Shown: one piece after another, positions 1 to 6,808 of the stretch
Layout of the letters: the number at the start of each line of letters is the position of its first letter
How positions within the stretch are numbered: position 1 is the first letter of the stretch
Source: Myxococcales bacterium
Lineage (GTDB): Bacteria > Myxococcota_A > Polyangia > Polyangiales > Polyangiaceae
Direction: 5' to 3'
Assembly (NCBI GenBank): GCA_023248735.1
Contig: JAHFDY010000030.1
Location: 1 to 33,365, forward strand
DNA length: 33,365 nt
Made by a program: the position numbers and the translations under genes
The notes under the pieces: model-generated
Told to the model about the DNA's origin: nothing
Database searches by the model: none
The model's input: only the letters and a program-made list of their open reading frames with translations

Positions 1-670
1 GCCGTGTGATGGGCTGGCGATAAGCGAGGATGGCGAGTGTCTCGAGCTGCGCGCGCGACATCTTCACGGGCTTCTGCTTGGTTAGATCGCGAACGAATGG
101 CGAGAAGGCGGCGTTCGTGCGGAAAACCCACCCCCCTGCAACTTCGTCAAGCAGCACGCCGCGATGGGCAAACTCCGCCTTTAGCTCGACCAGGAGCTCC
201 TGTACTTCCTTGATCGGGGCTGACGCGGCTTTGGCCAAGTCACCCGCCTTAATCGGTTTGTCGCTGACGAAGACGAGAGACTCAAGCAGTCCTTTCAGGT
301 GCTGTCGTGACACACCACCTTCGTTCTCCAAGGGCTTGAGATCCGCGGCGGCGAGCTCGCTCTCCGGCTCGGATGCAAACAGTTCCGATTCTTGACTCAA
401 TTGGGCAAGGGCGTCTTCGTCGATGAGTTCGTCCGCGCGCGACGCCTGCGTCCATTCGTCATGCTCAAACTCGGCGCCGGGACCCTCAAACAAACTCGCG
501 GCGAGCTCGCTCGGAACGATCGGCTCCTCGACCTCGCCCGACGGCTCCTTCGTAATTGTCTCAGGGAGCAACTCGTCGTCTATTTCTTCCGAAGCCACGC
601 TTCCCAGGAGGGATGCGCTCACTTCTTCTTCTTCTTCTTGGGTCGACATGAACTCGTTGCCGGCGGTCAT
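1..670 (-). CDS. scpB: Segregation and condensation protein B (3' part missing at left edge)
   Basis: ScpB is the winged-helix kleisin partner of the SMC-ScpAB condensin that compacts and segregates the chromosome. Reading on the minus strand from ATG at 668-670, 223 residues are open to the window edge. Residues about 120-223 match ScpB: a first winged helix (LLESLVFVSDKPIKAGDL) and the family signature SRAQLETLAILAYRQPITR at the very edge. The first ~118 residues are an acidic, low-complexity extension (starting with a QEEEEE run) that typical ScpB proteins of about 180-200 residues lack. The start overlaps the scpA stop as ATGA, so the two are probably translationally coupled. An alternative start is Met8. 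The identification is strong; total length is unknown because the gene leaves the window. Confidence 0.93.
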   Translation of the reverse strand, partial: MTAGNEFMSTQEEEEEVSASLLGSVASEEIDDELLPETITKEPSGEVEEPIVPSELAASLFEGPGAEFEHDEWTQASRADELIDEDALAQLSQESELFASEPESELAAADLKPLENEGGVSRQHLKGLLESLVFVSDKPIKAGDLAKAASAPIKEVQELLVELKAEFAHRGVLLDEVAGGWVFRTNAAFSPFVRDLTKQKPVKMSRAQLETLAILAYRQPITR

Positions 671-1581
671 GCGTCACCCCCTTCGATCGAAAGGGATACT
701 GGGGCCGGCAATTCAAGTGGTTCGGCCGCCGTCGCTTCGGCGAGCTCGACATAGAGCGGCCCGAGAGGATCGGTTTGGTAGAGTCGGGTCATTTTGAGTC
801 GGGTCATTTCGAGGCAGGCGAGGAACGTGATCACGAGATCGAACTTCGTTGTGAGACCGGAGAAAAGTTCTTCGAAGAGGACGCGAGGTTTGCGCGTGAG
901 GGCGTCTGCGAGTTCGTGAATTCGGTCCGTGATGCTAATGCGGTCGGCGATCACGTCGTGCGTGAGCTTGACCTTTGTTCTCGCAAGGACGTGTTGGAAC
1001 GCCTCAACGAGCGAGAACACTTGCACGTCGGCGAGCGGCGCCATCCCTGTGTGAACAGCTTCTTCGATTTGCGTGCCGCGAAAAAAGATATCGAGTCCCG
1101 CGATGCCGCGCGAAGCGAGCTGCTGCGCTGCGTGCTTGTACTTTTGATACTCGAGCAGGCGCCGAATGAGCGCCTCACGCGGGTCCTCTTCCTCGAGAAG
1201 CGCATCGTCCTCTTGGCCAGGTGGTGGTGCGGGCAAGAGCATCTTGGACTTGATGTGCGCGAGGGTTGCCGCCATCAGCAGGTATTCGCTTGCGATGTCG
1301 AGATCCATCAGCTGCATGATGGCCAGATACTCAAGGTACTTGCCGGTCACGAAGCTGATCGGAATGTCGAGAATGTTGAGTTCGTGCTTCTGGCAAAGGT
1401 GAAGCAAGAGGTCGAGTGGCCCCTCGAACATCGGCAGTTGCAGCGAATACGCGCCCTCGATGGGGACGTGCTCGATCGGAACCTCCGGCTGTTCCGCCTT
1501 CGCGCGTGCGGCCTTTTGCTTCTGTGCCTTGGCTTGTGAACCCACGGGCGCAAAGTAGACGGTTGCTTTCCTCGAAGGCAA
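667..1581 (-). CDS. scpA: Segregation and condensation protein A (kleisin)
   Basis: ScpA is the kleisin that bridges the SMC heads and binds ScpB in the bacterial condensin complex. The 304-residue frame contains the hallmark FEGPLDLLLHL at residues 52-62, followed by NILDIPISFVTGKYLEYL. The middle is a helical, acid-rich linker (LLEEEDPREALIRRLLEYQKYK), and the C-terminal winged helix (LVITFLACLEMTRLKMTRL) is the usual SMC-binding end. The first ~43 residues are a Lys/Ala/Gln-rich extension. The start is uncertain: the codon at 1579-1581 is TTG, an in-frame GTG lies at codon 13, and an in-frame stop sits upstream near 1633. It leads into scpB with a 4-base ATGA overlap. The family call is secure; the exact N-terminus is not. 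Confidence 0.95.
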   Translation of the reverse strand: MPSRKATVYFAPVGSQAKAQKQKAARAKAEQPEVPIEHVPIEGAYSLQLPMFEGPLDLLLHLCQKHELNILDIPISFVTGKYLEYLAIMQLMDLDIASEYLLMAATLAHIKSKMLLPAPPPGQEDDALLEEEDPREALIRRLLEYQKYKHAAQQLASRGIAGLDIFFRGTQIEEAVHTGMAPLADVQVFSLVEAFQHVLARTKVKLTHDVIADRISITDRIHELADALTRKPRVLFEELFSGLTTKFDLVITFLACLEMTRLKMTRLYQTDPLGPLYVELAEATAAEPLELPAPVSLSIEGGDA

Positions 1582-1876
1582 CCCGCGTTTTTCTTGCGGA
1601 CGTTGTTCTCCCGCGGAAGGCGAGTTTGCCGTTCAGACGCGTTCACCACAGTGACGCACCGGTGGCGCAAGGTATGGGACCTCTGCAACATGCGAAACCC
1701 ATGCAACCAAGCCTCGAATCGGAAGCAGAACTCTCATTTCGAGGCCGATCCTTCCTTTCTTCGCGTCGGTCGTGCACGCCGAGATAATCTTGGCTTCAAT
1801 CCGGCGCGGCGTTTGCAGAACTTGCGAACGGATTCGTCCGTCATACGTCCAAAGCGTAGGGAATCACGATAGAACG
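1582..1876. other. Divergent intergenic region, scpA / kinase
   Basis: About 295 bases separate the divergent scpA and kinase starts, so promoters for both operons should lie here. No convincing paired -35/-10 boxes were found by eye. A small perfect hairpin, ACGGA-TTCG-TCCGT, lies at 1828-1841, some 36 bases before the kinase start; a five-pair stem with a TTCG loop could be an RNA structure in the kinase leader or simply chance. Open frames in this stretch show no recognisable protein. Confidence 0.5.
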
Positions 1877-3877
1877 ATGGAAGGCGTGGCAAAAGCGTCG
1901 CAGCGAACCGGAAAACGCTGCCCCAAATGCGGGCAGACGTATCCGCTTGATGCTGCCTTTTGTTCGAACGACGGCAGCGCGCTCAGCGAGACATTGATCG
2001 AGTCCGATCCGTATCTGGGTCGCAAGATCCTTGATCAAATCGAAATTGTAGAGCTCATCGGTTCAGGTGCGATGGGTCGTGTTTATCGCGCCATTCAACA
2101 CGGGATGGACCGTGATGTTGCCGTGAAGATTTTGCGTCGGGAGCTCAGCGCGAACCCCCAACTCGTGGCACGATTTTCACGCGAGGCGAAGGTTGCGTCG
2201 CGTCTCCAGCACCCAAACGTCGTGCACGCGTACCTCAGCGCGCAGCTGCCGGACGGCGCGCTTTGCATCGTGATGGAGTGCCTCCACGGAATCTCTCTTC
2301 ATCAAGCACTGGTGGAGCAGAAGCAGATGCCGATCATGCGTGCCTTGCATATCGTGCTCCAGGCAGCCGACGCCATCGGCGAAGCGCACGCCAACGGCAT
2401 CGTGCATCGAGACATCAAGCCTGAGAACATCATGTTGATTCGGCGAGCGGCGAATTCCGATTTTGTCAAGATTCTTGACTTCGGTGTCGCGCGATTGAGC
2501 TGGGGCGAGCAGTCGATGGCGTCGCAGGCGGGGCTCATTTTTGGCACGGCGCGCTACGTATCACCCGAGGGCGCCCAAGGGCAGCCGGTAGGGCCTCCGG
2601 GCGACGTATATTCGCTCGCGACGCTGACCTATCAGTTGCTTAGCGGACGAACGCCATTCGATGCCGATCAGGCCGTAGGGCTTCTTATCTGTCAGATTCA
2701 CGACACGCCACCCGAGTTACTTTCGCTGCCCGATACGTCCCATATTCCGCCAGCCGTCGCGAGCGTGGTCATGCAGAACCTCAACAAGCGTCCAAGCGAT
2801 CGCGCGCCTGATGCTCGTTCGTTCGGAGAGGCGCTGGCAACTGCAGCACTCGCTTCGGGTATCGATGCGACCAAACTGGCTGGCGGTGCGTTCGGCCACG
2901 ATCACGCGAGCGGAAGCGGCTCGCGAGCTTTTGCACGCACGAGCGTGCCTCATCCAATCGACTTGTCTCCGTTGTCTGAGGCGTTGGACGCCACTCTTGA
3001 CGAAGGCGCCGCGCTCAACGCCGCGGCGAGCCGCTCGCCTCTGTCTGCGATGGGCGTACCCGCAGGGGGTACTGTGCGCGCGAATGTCGTTGCGCCCCCG
3101 CTCGAGGCCCCTCCTCCGATTCAAACTCTTCGCAGTCGACCAAGGAACTCGTCCGCCAGGCGAGCTACCGCCCTTTTTTTTGGTGCCTGTTTTGTTCTCG
3201 GAGCCGGTGGAGCACTTGCGCTCGCGTCCAAATTTGGGGTCGTCACATCGGCGTCGGCGAGCGATCTCGATCGTGAGATCAAGCGGGCCGAGGACGCGCT
3301 TGTGCACGAGCGGTACGACACGCCGCCAGGCAACTGCGTTCGGGACATTACCCGCGAAGGATTGGCGAAGTGGCCGAACAACCCAGCGTTGCTTCGTGTT
3401 CGGCACCTTGCGGCAGACGATTCAGTTCAGGAGGCGCGCGATCGGCGCTTCGAAGGCGATCTCGATGAGGCGCGTCGTCTTGTGCAACTTGCGCGCGAAC
3501 TGCATCCCGAAGAGCGCGACGCCGCGGATCTCGAGCGCGAAATTGAAACCGATCGCGCGTTCATACTCTCGGGCGAAACCAAGATGCATAAGGGGACGGT
3601 CCGGGTGGGCATTCGCTTTCGCTCTAGTCAGGGTTCGAGCGACAGAGGCACATTTCGCGTGCTCGCGTTCAAGACGAAGGCGCTCAAAGGTCTCGAGCTG
3701 ACGGTGAGCGGGGGAGGCCTTTCGAAACCGAGCACACTGCCGATGCGCTTCGAGGGCGGCTACTGGACGACGGACTATGCGTTTCCGAAGGAAGGGATAT
3801 ACGAAATATCCGTCAACGGAACTGACGGTACGGGCGCGAAGCTGCAGGCGTCTCGCGCGCTCACCATTAATCGATAA
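1877..3877 (+). CDS. Zinc-ribbon Ser/Thr protein kinase with one transmembrane segment
   Basis: A 666-residue eukaryote-like (Hanks-type) kinase. An N-terminal zinc-ribbon-like motif has C15, C18 and C29 (CPKCG then FCSNDG). The kinase domain spans about 55-325: glycine loop GSGAMGRVY (62-70), VAVK with Lys84, HRDIKPEN with catalytic Asp179 and Asn184, DFG at 201-203, and SPE at 229-231 in place of APE. All catalytic residues are present, so it should be active. A Pro/Ser/Ala-rich linker leads to one membrane helix (about 431-451), then a charged helical region and a beta-rich C-terminal part of ~100 residues that I do not recognise, predicted outside the membrane. I chose ATG 1877 because the zinc ribbon starts just after it; an in-frame ATG at 1772 would add 35 unconvincing residues. 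Its substrate is unknown. Confidence 0.92.
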   Translation: MEGVAKASQRTGKRCPKCGQTYPLDAAFCSNDGSALSETLIESDPYLGRKILDQIEIVELIGSGAMGRVYRAIQHGMDRDVAVKILRRELSANPQLVARFSREAKVASRLQHPNVVHAYLSAQLPDGALCIVMECLHGISLHQALVEQKQMPIMRALHIVLQAADAIGEAHANGIVHRDIKPENIMLIRRAANSDFVKILDFGVARLSWGEQSMASQAGLIFGTARYVSPEGAQGQPVGPPGDVYSLATLTYQLLSGRTPFDADQAVGLLICQIHDTPPELLSLPDTSHIPPAVASVVMQNLNKRPSDRAPDARSFGEALATAALASGIDATKLAGGAFGHDHASGSGSRAFARTSVPHPIDLSPLSEALDATLDEGAALNAAASRSPLSAMGVPAGGTVRANVVAPPLEAPPPIQTLRSRPRNSSARRATALFFGACFVLGAGGALALASKFGVVTSASASDLDREIKRAEDALVHERYDTPPGNCVRDITREGLAKWPNNPALLRVRHLAADDSVQEARDRRFEGDLDEARRLVQLARELHPEERDAADLEREIETDRAFILSGETKMHKGTVRVGIRFRSSQGSSDRGTFRVLAFKTKALKGLELTVSGGGLSKPSTLPMRFEGGYWTTDYAFPKEGIYEISVNGTDGTGAKLQASRALTINR

Positions 3878-3904
3878 GTGATCGAAAGTTGAGAGGTCAC
3901 TTAT
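3874..3904. terminator. Inverted repeat across both convergent stop codons
   Basis: ATAAGTGA (3874-3881) and TCACTTAT (3897-3904) form a perfect 8-base inverted repeat with a 15-base loop. It spans the TAA of the kinase gene and the TGA of the opposing OmpA-family gene, which are only 19 bases apart. The position suits a bidirectional terminator, but the stem is AT-rich and no clear T run follows, so the role is inferred. Confidence 0.35.
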
Positions 3905-5708
3905 GCGGCGTCGGGGTCTTTGTGTCGTCCTTTTCGTCTGTTGATTTTGGAGCTTCGTTGTCGTCGCTCGGCGGGGCACCGACGATCTTGAACTCAACGC
4001 GCCGGTTGGCCGCTCGGCCAACGTCCGTCTTGTTGTCGCCGATCGGTTTGGTGAGGCCGAAGCCTTCTGAGGTCAGTCGAGAACTCTCCACGCCGTGATC
4101 GGTGAGCCACTTCCTCACGGAGGCAGCGCGCTTGCGTGAGAGATCAAGGTTGAATGCGGCACCTGCAACGTTATCGGTGTGGCCTTCGACCGCGATTGTC
4201 TTGATGCTCGGTGTGACCTTAAGGAGGTCGACGACCTCTTGGAGCATCGCGAAGCTTCCAGGGAGAATTGTAGCTGATCCAGTTGCGAATTTGACCTGTT
4301 GCAGAACACGGACCTGCGATTTTTCGAGCACGATCAGTGTCGGACAGCCGTTCTTCTTTGGGTCGCTGTTTGGCTTGCCTGGGACGCGCGGGCACGCATC
4401 TTTTTCGTCCTCGATGCCATCACCGTCGACGTCTTTTTCGGGACAGCCGTCTTCATCGTCGATGCCGTCTTTGTCTTCAGGCTCGTCGGGACACTTGTCG
4501 TTGATGTCCAAAATCCCGTCGCCGTCCCGATCGGGCGGTGCGGGGCAGCCGTCCGTTGGATCAGGTTCTTTACCATCTTCCTTTTCGAGCGGGCATGGAT
4601 CGACGCTGTCGGGCACGCCGTCGCCGTCGGTATCGCGCTGCCCTTCACCGAGAATGCCCTTCTTGAAGGCTTCGCGAGGCGCCAATTCGGGCCTGCTGTC
4701 CTTGATGGGAAACGACGTTCCGATTGTCGCGAGCACGCGAAGATCAGGCGCTCCGTAACCGCCAACGATGCGTGTGCCCGCGCCCGCGCCAGTCCACCAG
4801 CGTCCGTGCGGACCGAACTTCATGCGGAACTCGCCGTTCCATTCGATGGGCGTGGTCTGGTAGTTGAAGGCCGTCGTTCCCACGATCGCATCGTCGAACA
4901 TCAGGCCGGTTTGGCCCATGATCGAGCCCCCGATCCGGTACTTCCCGCCCTTGAGTGGAACGAACGCACCGATCGCCCAACGCCACTCGGTGCCTACGCC
5001 GAGGCCGTCGCCGGTTGTGGGTTGGTTGATCGCGGTGCGCGGCCTGAAGTGGACCCCCATGTTGCCGACCAGGATGAGGTTCTTCATCGGCGCGTACTCG
5101 CCGGTGACCATTGGCAGTGCGGACGGTGAGCCGTTTCCGCCGAACGCGCCCGTCGAACCTGTGGGGAGGAAGACGCTCGCCTGAAGACCGATCGCGCCTC
5201 GGCGATCTTTCGTGCGCCACACGACAGCGCGCGCATCGAGGCGCAGGTCGCTTGCCGTGGGACCGTCCGTCGACACGGTTGTAGTCCCGGATGGAAGAAG
5301 GCCGCCGCCGAGCACGTAGTTGGGGTTCTGGCCGATCTGAAACGGCGTTACTTCCATCGTTGCCGAGAGCGTGAGGCGATCGAGAAGTTGAATGCCCGCG
5401 GTGGCATAGACGCTCAGTTGATGATCGATGACTGCGTAGTCCGAACGCGTACGCACGTTTCGATTGAGGGGGGAGATATTCGATGTGCGTAGAGGGTTGA
5501 GCGAGTAACCGACCGCGAACTGCCCGAACACAAGCGCCTGCTCTTGCGTGACAGGGCGGTAGAGGACGAGGCCATCTTCAGGGGCACCCGGCATCTCGAG
5601 GCGATCGAGATGGAACGTTGAGACCTGGGCCCGCGCCGCCGACGATAGCGTGGCGGTGGCTCCAAGAAGGGCGGCCAGAAGCAGGCGAGATCGTACGAGC
5701 GTTGCCAT
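3897..5708 (-). CDS. OmpA-family outer-membrane protein with thrombospondin type 3 repeats
   Basis: A 603-residue envelope protein. A signal peptide (MATLVRSRLLLAALLG..., probable cleavage after AARA near residue 27) is followed by ~320 residues rich in alternating aromatic/Gly segments, consistent with an outer-membrane beta-barrel. Residues about 356-452 carry calcium-binding thrombospondin type 3 repeats: DTDGDGVPDSVDPCP, DRDGDGILDINDKCP, DVDGDGIEDEKDACP. The C-terminal OmpA domain (about 475-580) has VEGHTDNVAG, LSRKRAASVRKWL and NRRVEFKI, the family's peptidoglycan-binding features. It therefore probably tethers the outer membrane to the cell wall. ATG 5706-5708 gives a good signal peptide; the longer open frame extends over rpmH and has no export signal. 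It is convergent with the kinase gene and divergent from rpmH. Confidence 0.93.
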   Translation of the reverse strand: MATLVRSRLLLAALLGATATLSSAARAQVSTFHLDRLEMPGAPEDGLVLYRPVTQEQALVFGQFAVGYSLNPLRTSNISPLNRNVRTRSDYAVIDHQLSVYATAGIQLLDRLTLSATMEVTPFQIGQNPNYVLGGGLLPSGTTTVSTDGPTASDLRLDARAVVWRTKDRRGAIGLQASVFLPTGSTGAFGGNGSPSALPMVTGEYAPMKNLILVGNMGVHFRPRTAINQPTTGDGLGVGTEWRWAIGAFVPLKGGKYRIGGSIMGQTGLMFDDAIVGTTAFNYQTTPIEWNGEFRMKFGPHGRWWTGAGAGTRIVGGYGAPDLRVLATIGTSFPIKDSRPELAPREAFKKGILGEGQRDTDGDGVPDSVDPCPLEKEDGKEPDPTDGCPAPPDRDGDGILDINDKCPDEPEDKDGIDDEDGCPEKDVDGDGIEDEKDACPRVPGKPNSDPKKNGCPTLIVLEKSQVRVLQQVKFATGSATILPGSFAMLQEVVDLLKVTPSIKTIAVEGHTDNVAGAAFNLDLSRKRAASVRKWLTDHGVESSRLTSEGFGLTKPIGDNKTDVGRAANRRVEFKIVGAPPSDDNEAPKSTDEKDDTKTPTPHK

Positions 5709-5770
5709 GGTGCGCTTTATCCTCGAAATCGTCGCCCCGACAAAGGGCGGCGTTGCCATCGTCGCATCTG

Positions 5771-5804
5771 CTGAACACGAGGTCGAAAAAGACGCGGTGT
5801 TCAG
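5771..5804. promoter_or_regulatory. Inverted repeat in the ompA-like/rpmH divergent promoter region
   Basis: CTGAACAC (5771-5778) and GTGTTCAG (5797-5804) are perfect inverted copies separated by 18 bases, in the 195-base gap between the OmpA-family start and rpmH. Half-site centres are 26 bases apart, about two and a half helical turns. It lies upstream of both genes and just upstream of the putative rpmH promoter, so an operator is possible; a hairpin in the ompA-like leader is the alternative. No regulator can be assigned. Confidence 0.35.
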
Positions 5805-5838
5805 TGATCCGCGGAAACCCCGGCTGGCCCCGAAACGC

Positions 5839-5867
5839 TTGACGATTCTCGGGGAGCCTGCTTTATT
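5839..5867 (+). promoter_or_regulatory. Putative sigma-70-type promoter of rpmH cluster
   Basis: TTGACG (5839-5844), a 17-base spacer, and TTTATT (5862-5867) match the housekeeping consensus at five and four of six positions. The expected transcription start, near 5874, is about 30 bases before the rpmH ATG. This is the best promoter-like pair I noticed in the window and would drive rpmH, rnpA, yidD, yidC and jag. Confidence 0.5.
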
Positions 5868-5903
5868 GCGCCTCCCCCATCCCCTTGGGCCCCGAGGAAT
5901 ACC

Positions 5904-6053
5904 ATGAAGCGTACCTACCAACCGCACAACGTTCGCCGCGCTCGTACCCATGGTTTCCGCGCACGCATGGCCACCGCTGGCGGCCGCAAGGTCCTGTCGA
6001 ACCGCCGCGCAAAGGGGCGGCATCGCCTCACCGTCGCTCTGTACAAGAAGTGA
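5904..6053 (+). CDS. rpmH: 50S ribosomal protein L34
   Basis: A 49-residue basic protein beginning [18 protein letters not shown] and ending in TVALYKK, with internal [19 protein letters not shown]. This is L34, a small 23S rRNA-binding protein of the large ribosomal subunit, at its usual length. A Shine-Dalgarno-like GAGGAA (5894-5899) lies 4 bases before the ATG. It heads the conserved rpmH-rnpA-yidD-yidC-jag cluster. In many bacteria dnaA and the replication origin lie upstream; here the upstream neighbour is a divergent OmpA-family gene. A second start codon (ATG 5950) in another frame inside this gene may begin rnpA. Confidence 0.97.
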   Translation: MKRTYQPHNVRRARTHGFRARMATAGGRKVLSNRRAKGRHRLTVALYKK

Positions 6054-6519
6054 CACGAGCAGTGACGCTGCGCCGGGCCCCATCCTGAAGAGCGGCCCCA
6101 TCCGCGGTCTGAAGGGCGGTCGCTTTGGCTTCTCGAAGGCGCGGCGCGTACGGCTGCGGCGAGAGTATCAGCGTGCGCAAAAAACGGGGTTGCGGGTGCA
6201 CGCGCCGCATTTTGTGTTCGTGCTGATGGGCAACGAAACGGGCGTGTTTCGCCTCGGGCTCGTGGTGAGTCGAAAGGTGGGGTGTGCGGTGGAGCGCAAT
6301 CGCGCCAAACGGGTCTTGCGCCAGTGCTTCCGCACTTGGGAGCGACCGCTCGAAGGTGGCGTTGATTTGGTGATTATCGCGAAACCAGGCGCAGCCGACC
6401 TTGATCTCACGGCCACGCAGGAGCAGTGGTTGCACGTGTGGAAGCTTGTGGAGCGCAAGGCAGCGACATTGGTTGCATCCGCGGTGACGCCGGGTGACTT
6501 GGGCGTCGACCCGCGCTAG
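5950..6519 (+). CDS. rnpA: Ribonuclease P protein component; start overlaps rpmH
   Basis: RnpA is the protein cofactor of RNase P, which trims the 5' leaders of tRNA precursors. The RnpA core runs from about residue 59 ([19 protein letters not shown]) through [28 protein letters not shown], with the RNR signature in RNRAKR, to [15 protein letters not shown]. The start is odd. After rpmH ends at 6053 this frame has no ATG, GTG or TTG before the core; the only such codon is ATG 5950, inside rpmH in the +1 frame relative to it, giving 189 residues with a ~58-residue N-terminal extension and no clear Shine-Dalgarno. A non-standard start (for example CTG near 6085 or 6109) or a sequencing frameshift are alternatives. 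Product identity is firm; the N-terminus is not. Confidence 0.85.
   Translation: MVSAHAWPPLAAARSCRTAAQRGGIASPSLCTRSDTSSDAAPGPILKSGPIRGLKGGRFGFSKARRVRLRREYQRAQKTGLRVHAPHFVFVLMGNETGVFRLGLVVSRKVGCAVERNRAKRVLRQCFRTWERPLEGGVDLVIIAKPGAADLDLTATQEQWLHVWKLVERKAATLVASAVTPGDLGVDPR
6076..6111 (+). repeat. Short tandem duplication before RnpA core
   Basis: GGCCCCATCC occurs at 6076-6085 and again at 6094-6103, an 18-base (six-codon) period, and CTGAAG occurs at 6085-6090 and 6109-6114. The duplication lies between the rpmH stop and the conserved RnpA core, just where a normal rnpA start would be expected. Confidence 0.6.
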
Positions 6520-6532
6520 CGAAGAGAGCGCG

Positions 6533-6805
6533 ATGATCGTCAGGCTCTTGCTTTCGCTGATTCGATTTTATCAGCGCGCGATTTCGCCCATGCTGACGCC
6601 CTCGTGCCGGTTTCAACCCTCGTGCTCACGCTACACGGCGGCCTGCCTCGAGCAGCACGGCGCCCTGCGGGGTTCCTTGCTTTCCGCGGTTCGGCTGTGT
6701 AAGTGCCATCCGTTTCATCCGGGCGGTTATGACCCGCCACCTTTGCCACGGGGACGGCTCGAGCCATCTTCGCCCAGGCCGAGCCCTCCGTTCTCGCGAC
6801 TGTGA
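6533..6805 (+). CDS. yidD: Membrane protein insertion efficiency factor YidD
   Basis: YidD is a small membrane-associated protein that assists YidC-dependent insertion. The 90-residue frame starts [19 protein letters not shown], a hydrophobic/amphipathic segment, and carries the family's cysteine signature: [11 protein letters not shown], then [17 protein letters not shown]. The tail after PPP is Pro/Arg/Ser-rich and poorly conserved. ATG 6533 is preceded by GAAGAGAG; the open frame begins 13 codons earlier inside the rnpA end, but this ATG fits the family. It sits 13 bases after rnpA and 3 bases before yidC, so the three are surely cotranscribed. Confidence 0.95.
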   Translation: MIVRLLLSLIRFYQRAISPMLTPSCRFQPSCSRYTAACLEQHGALRGSLLSAVRLCKCHPFHPGGYDPPPLPRGRLEPSSPRPSPPFSRL

Positions 6806-6808
6806 TCC

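Noticed and set aside
5700-5903. Replication origin next to rpmH
   Set aside because: No dnaA gene and no cluster of DnaA-box-like TTATCCACA sequences was seen in the gap.
6061-6088. GTG after rpmH as an rnpA start
   Set aside because: It is in a different frame and stops after eight codons (TGA near 6086), so it cannot start RnpA unless there is a frameshift.
5709-6101. N-terminal extension of the OmpA-family frame across rpmH
   Set aside because: The extra 131 residues lie antisense to rpmH and have no export signal; the start at 5708 gives a proper signal peptide.
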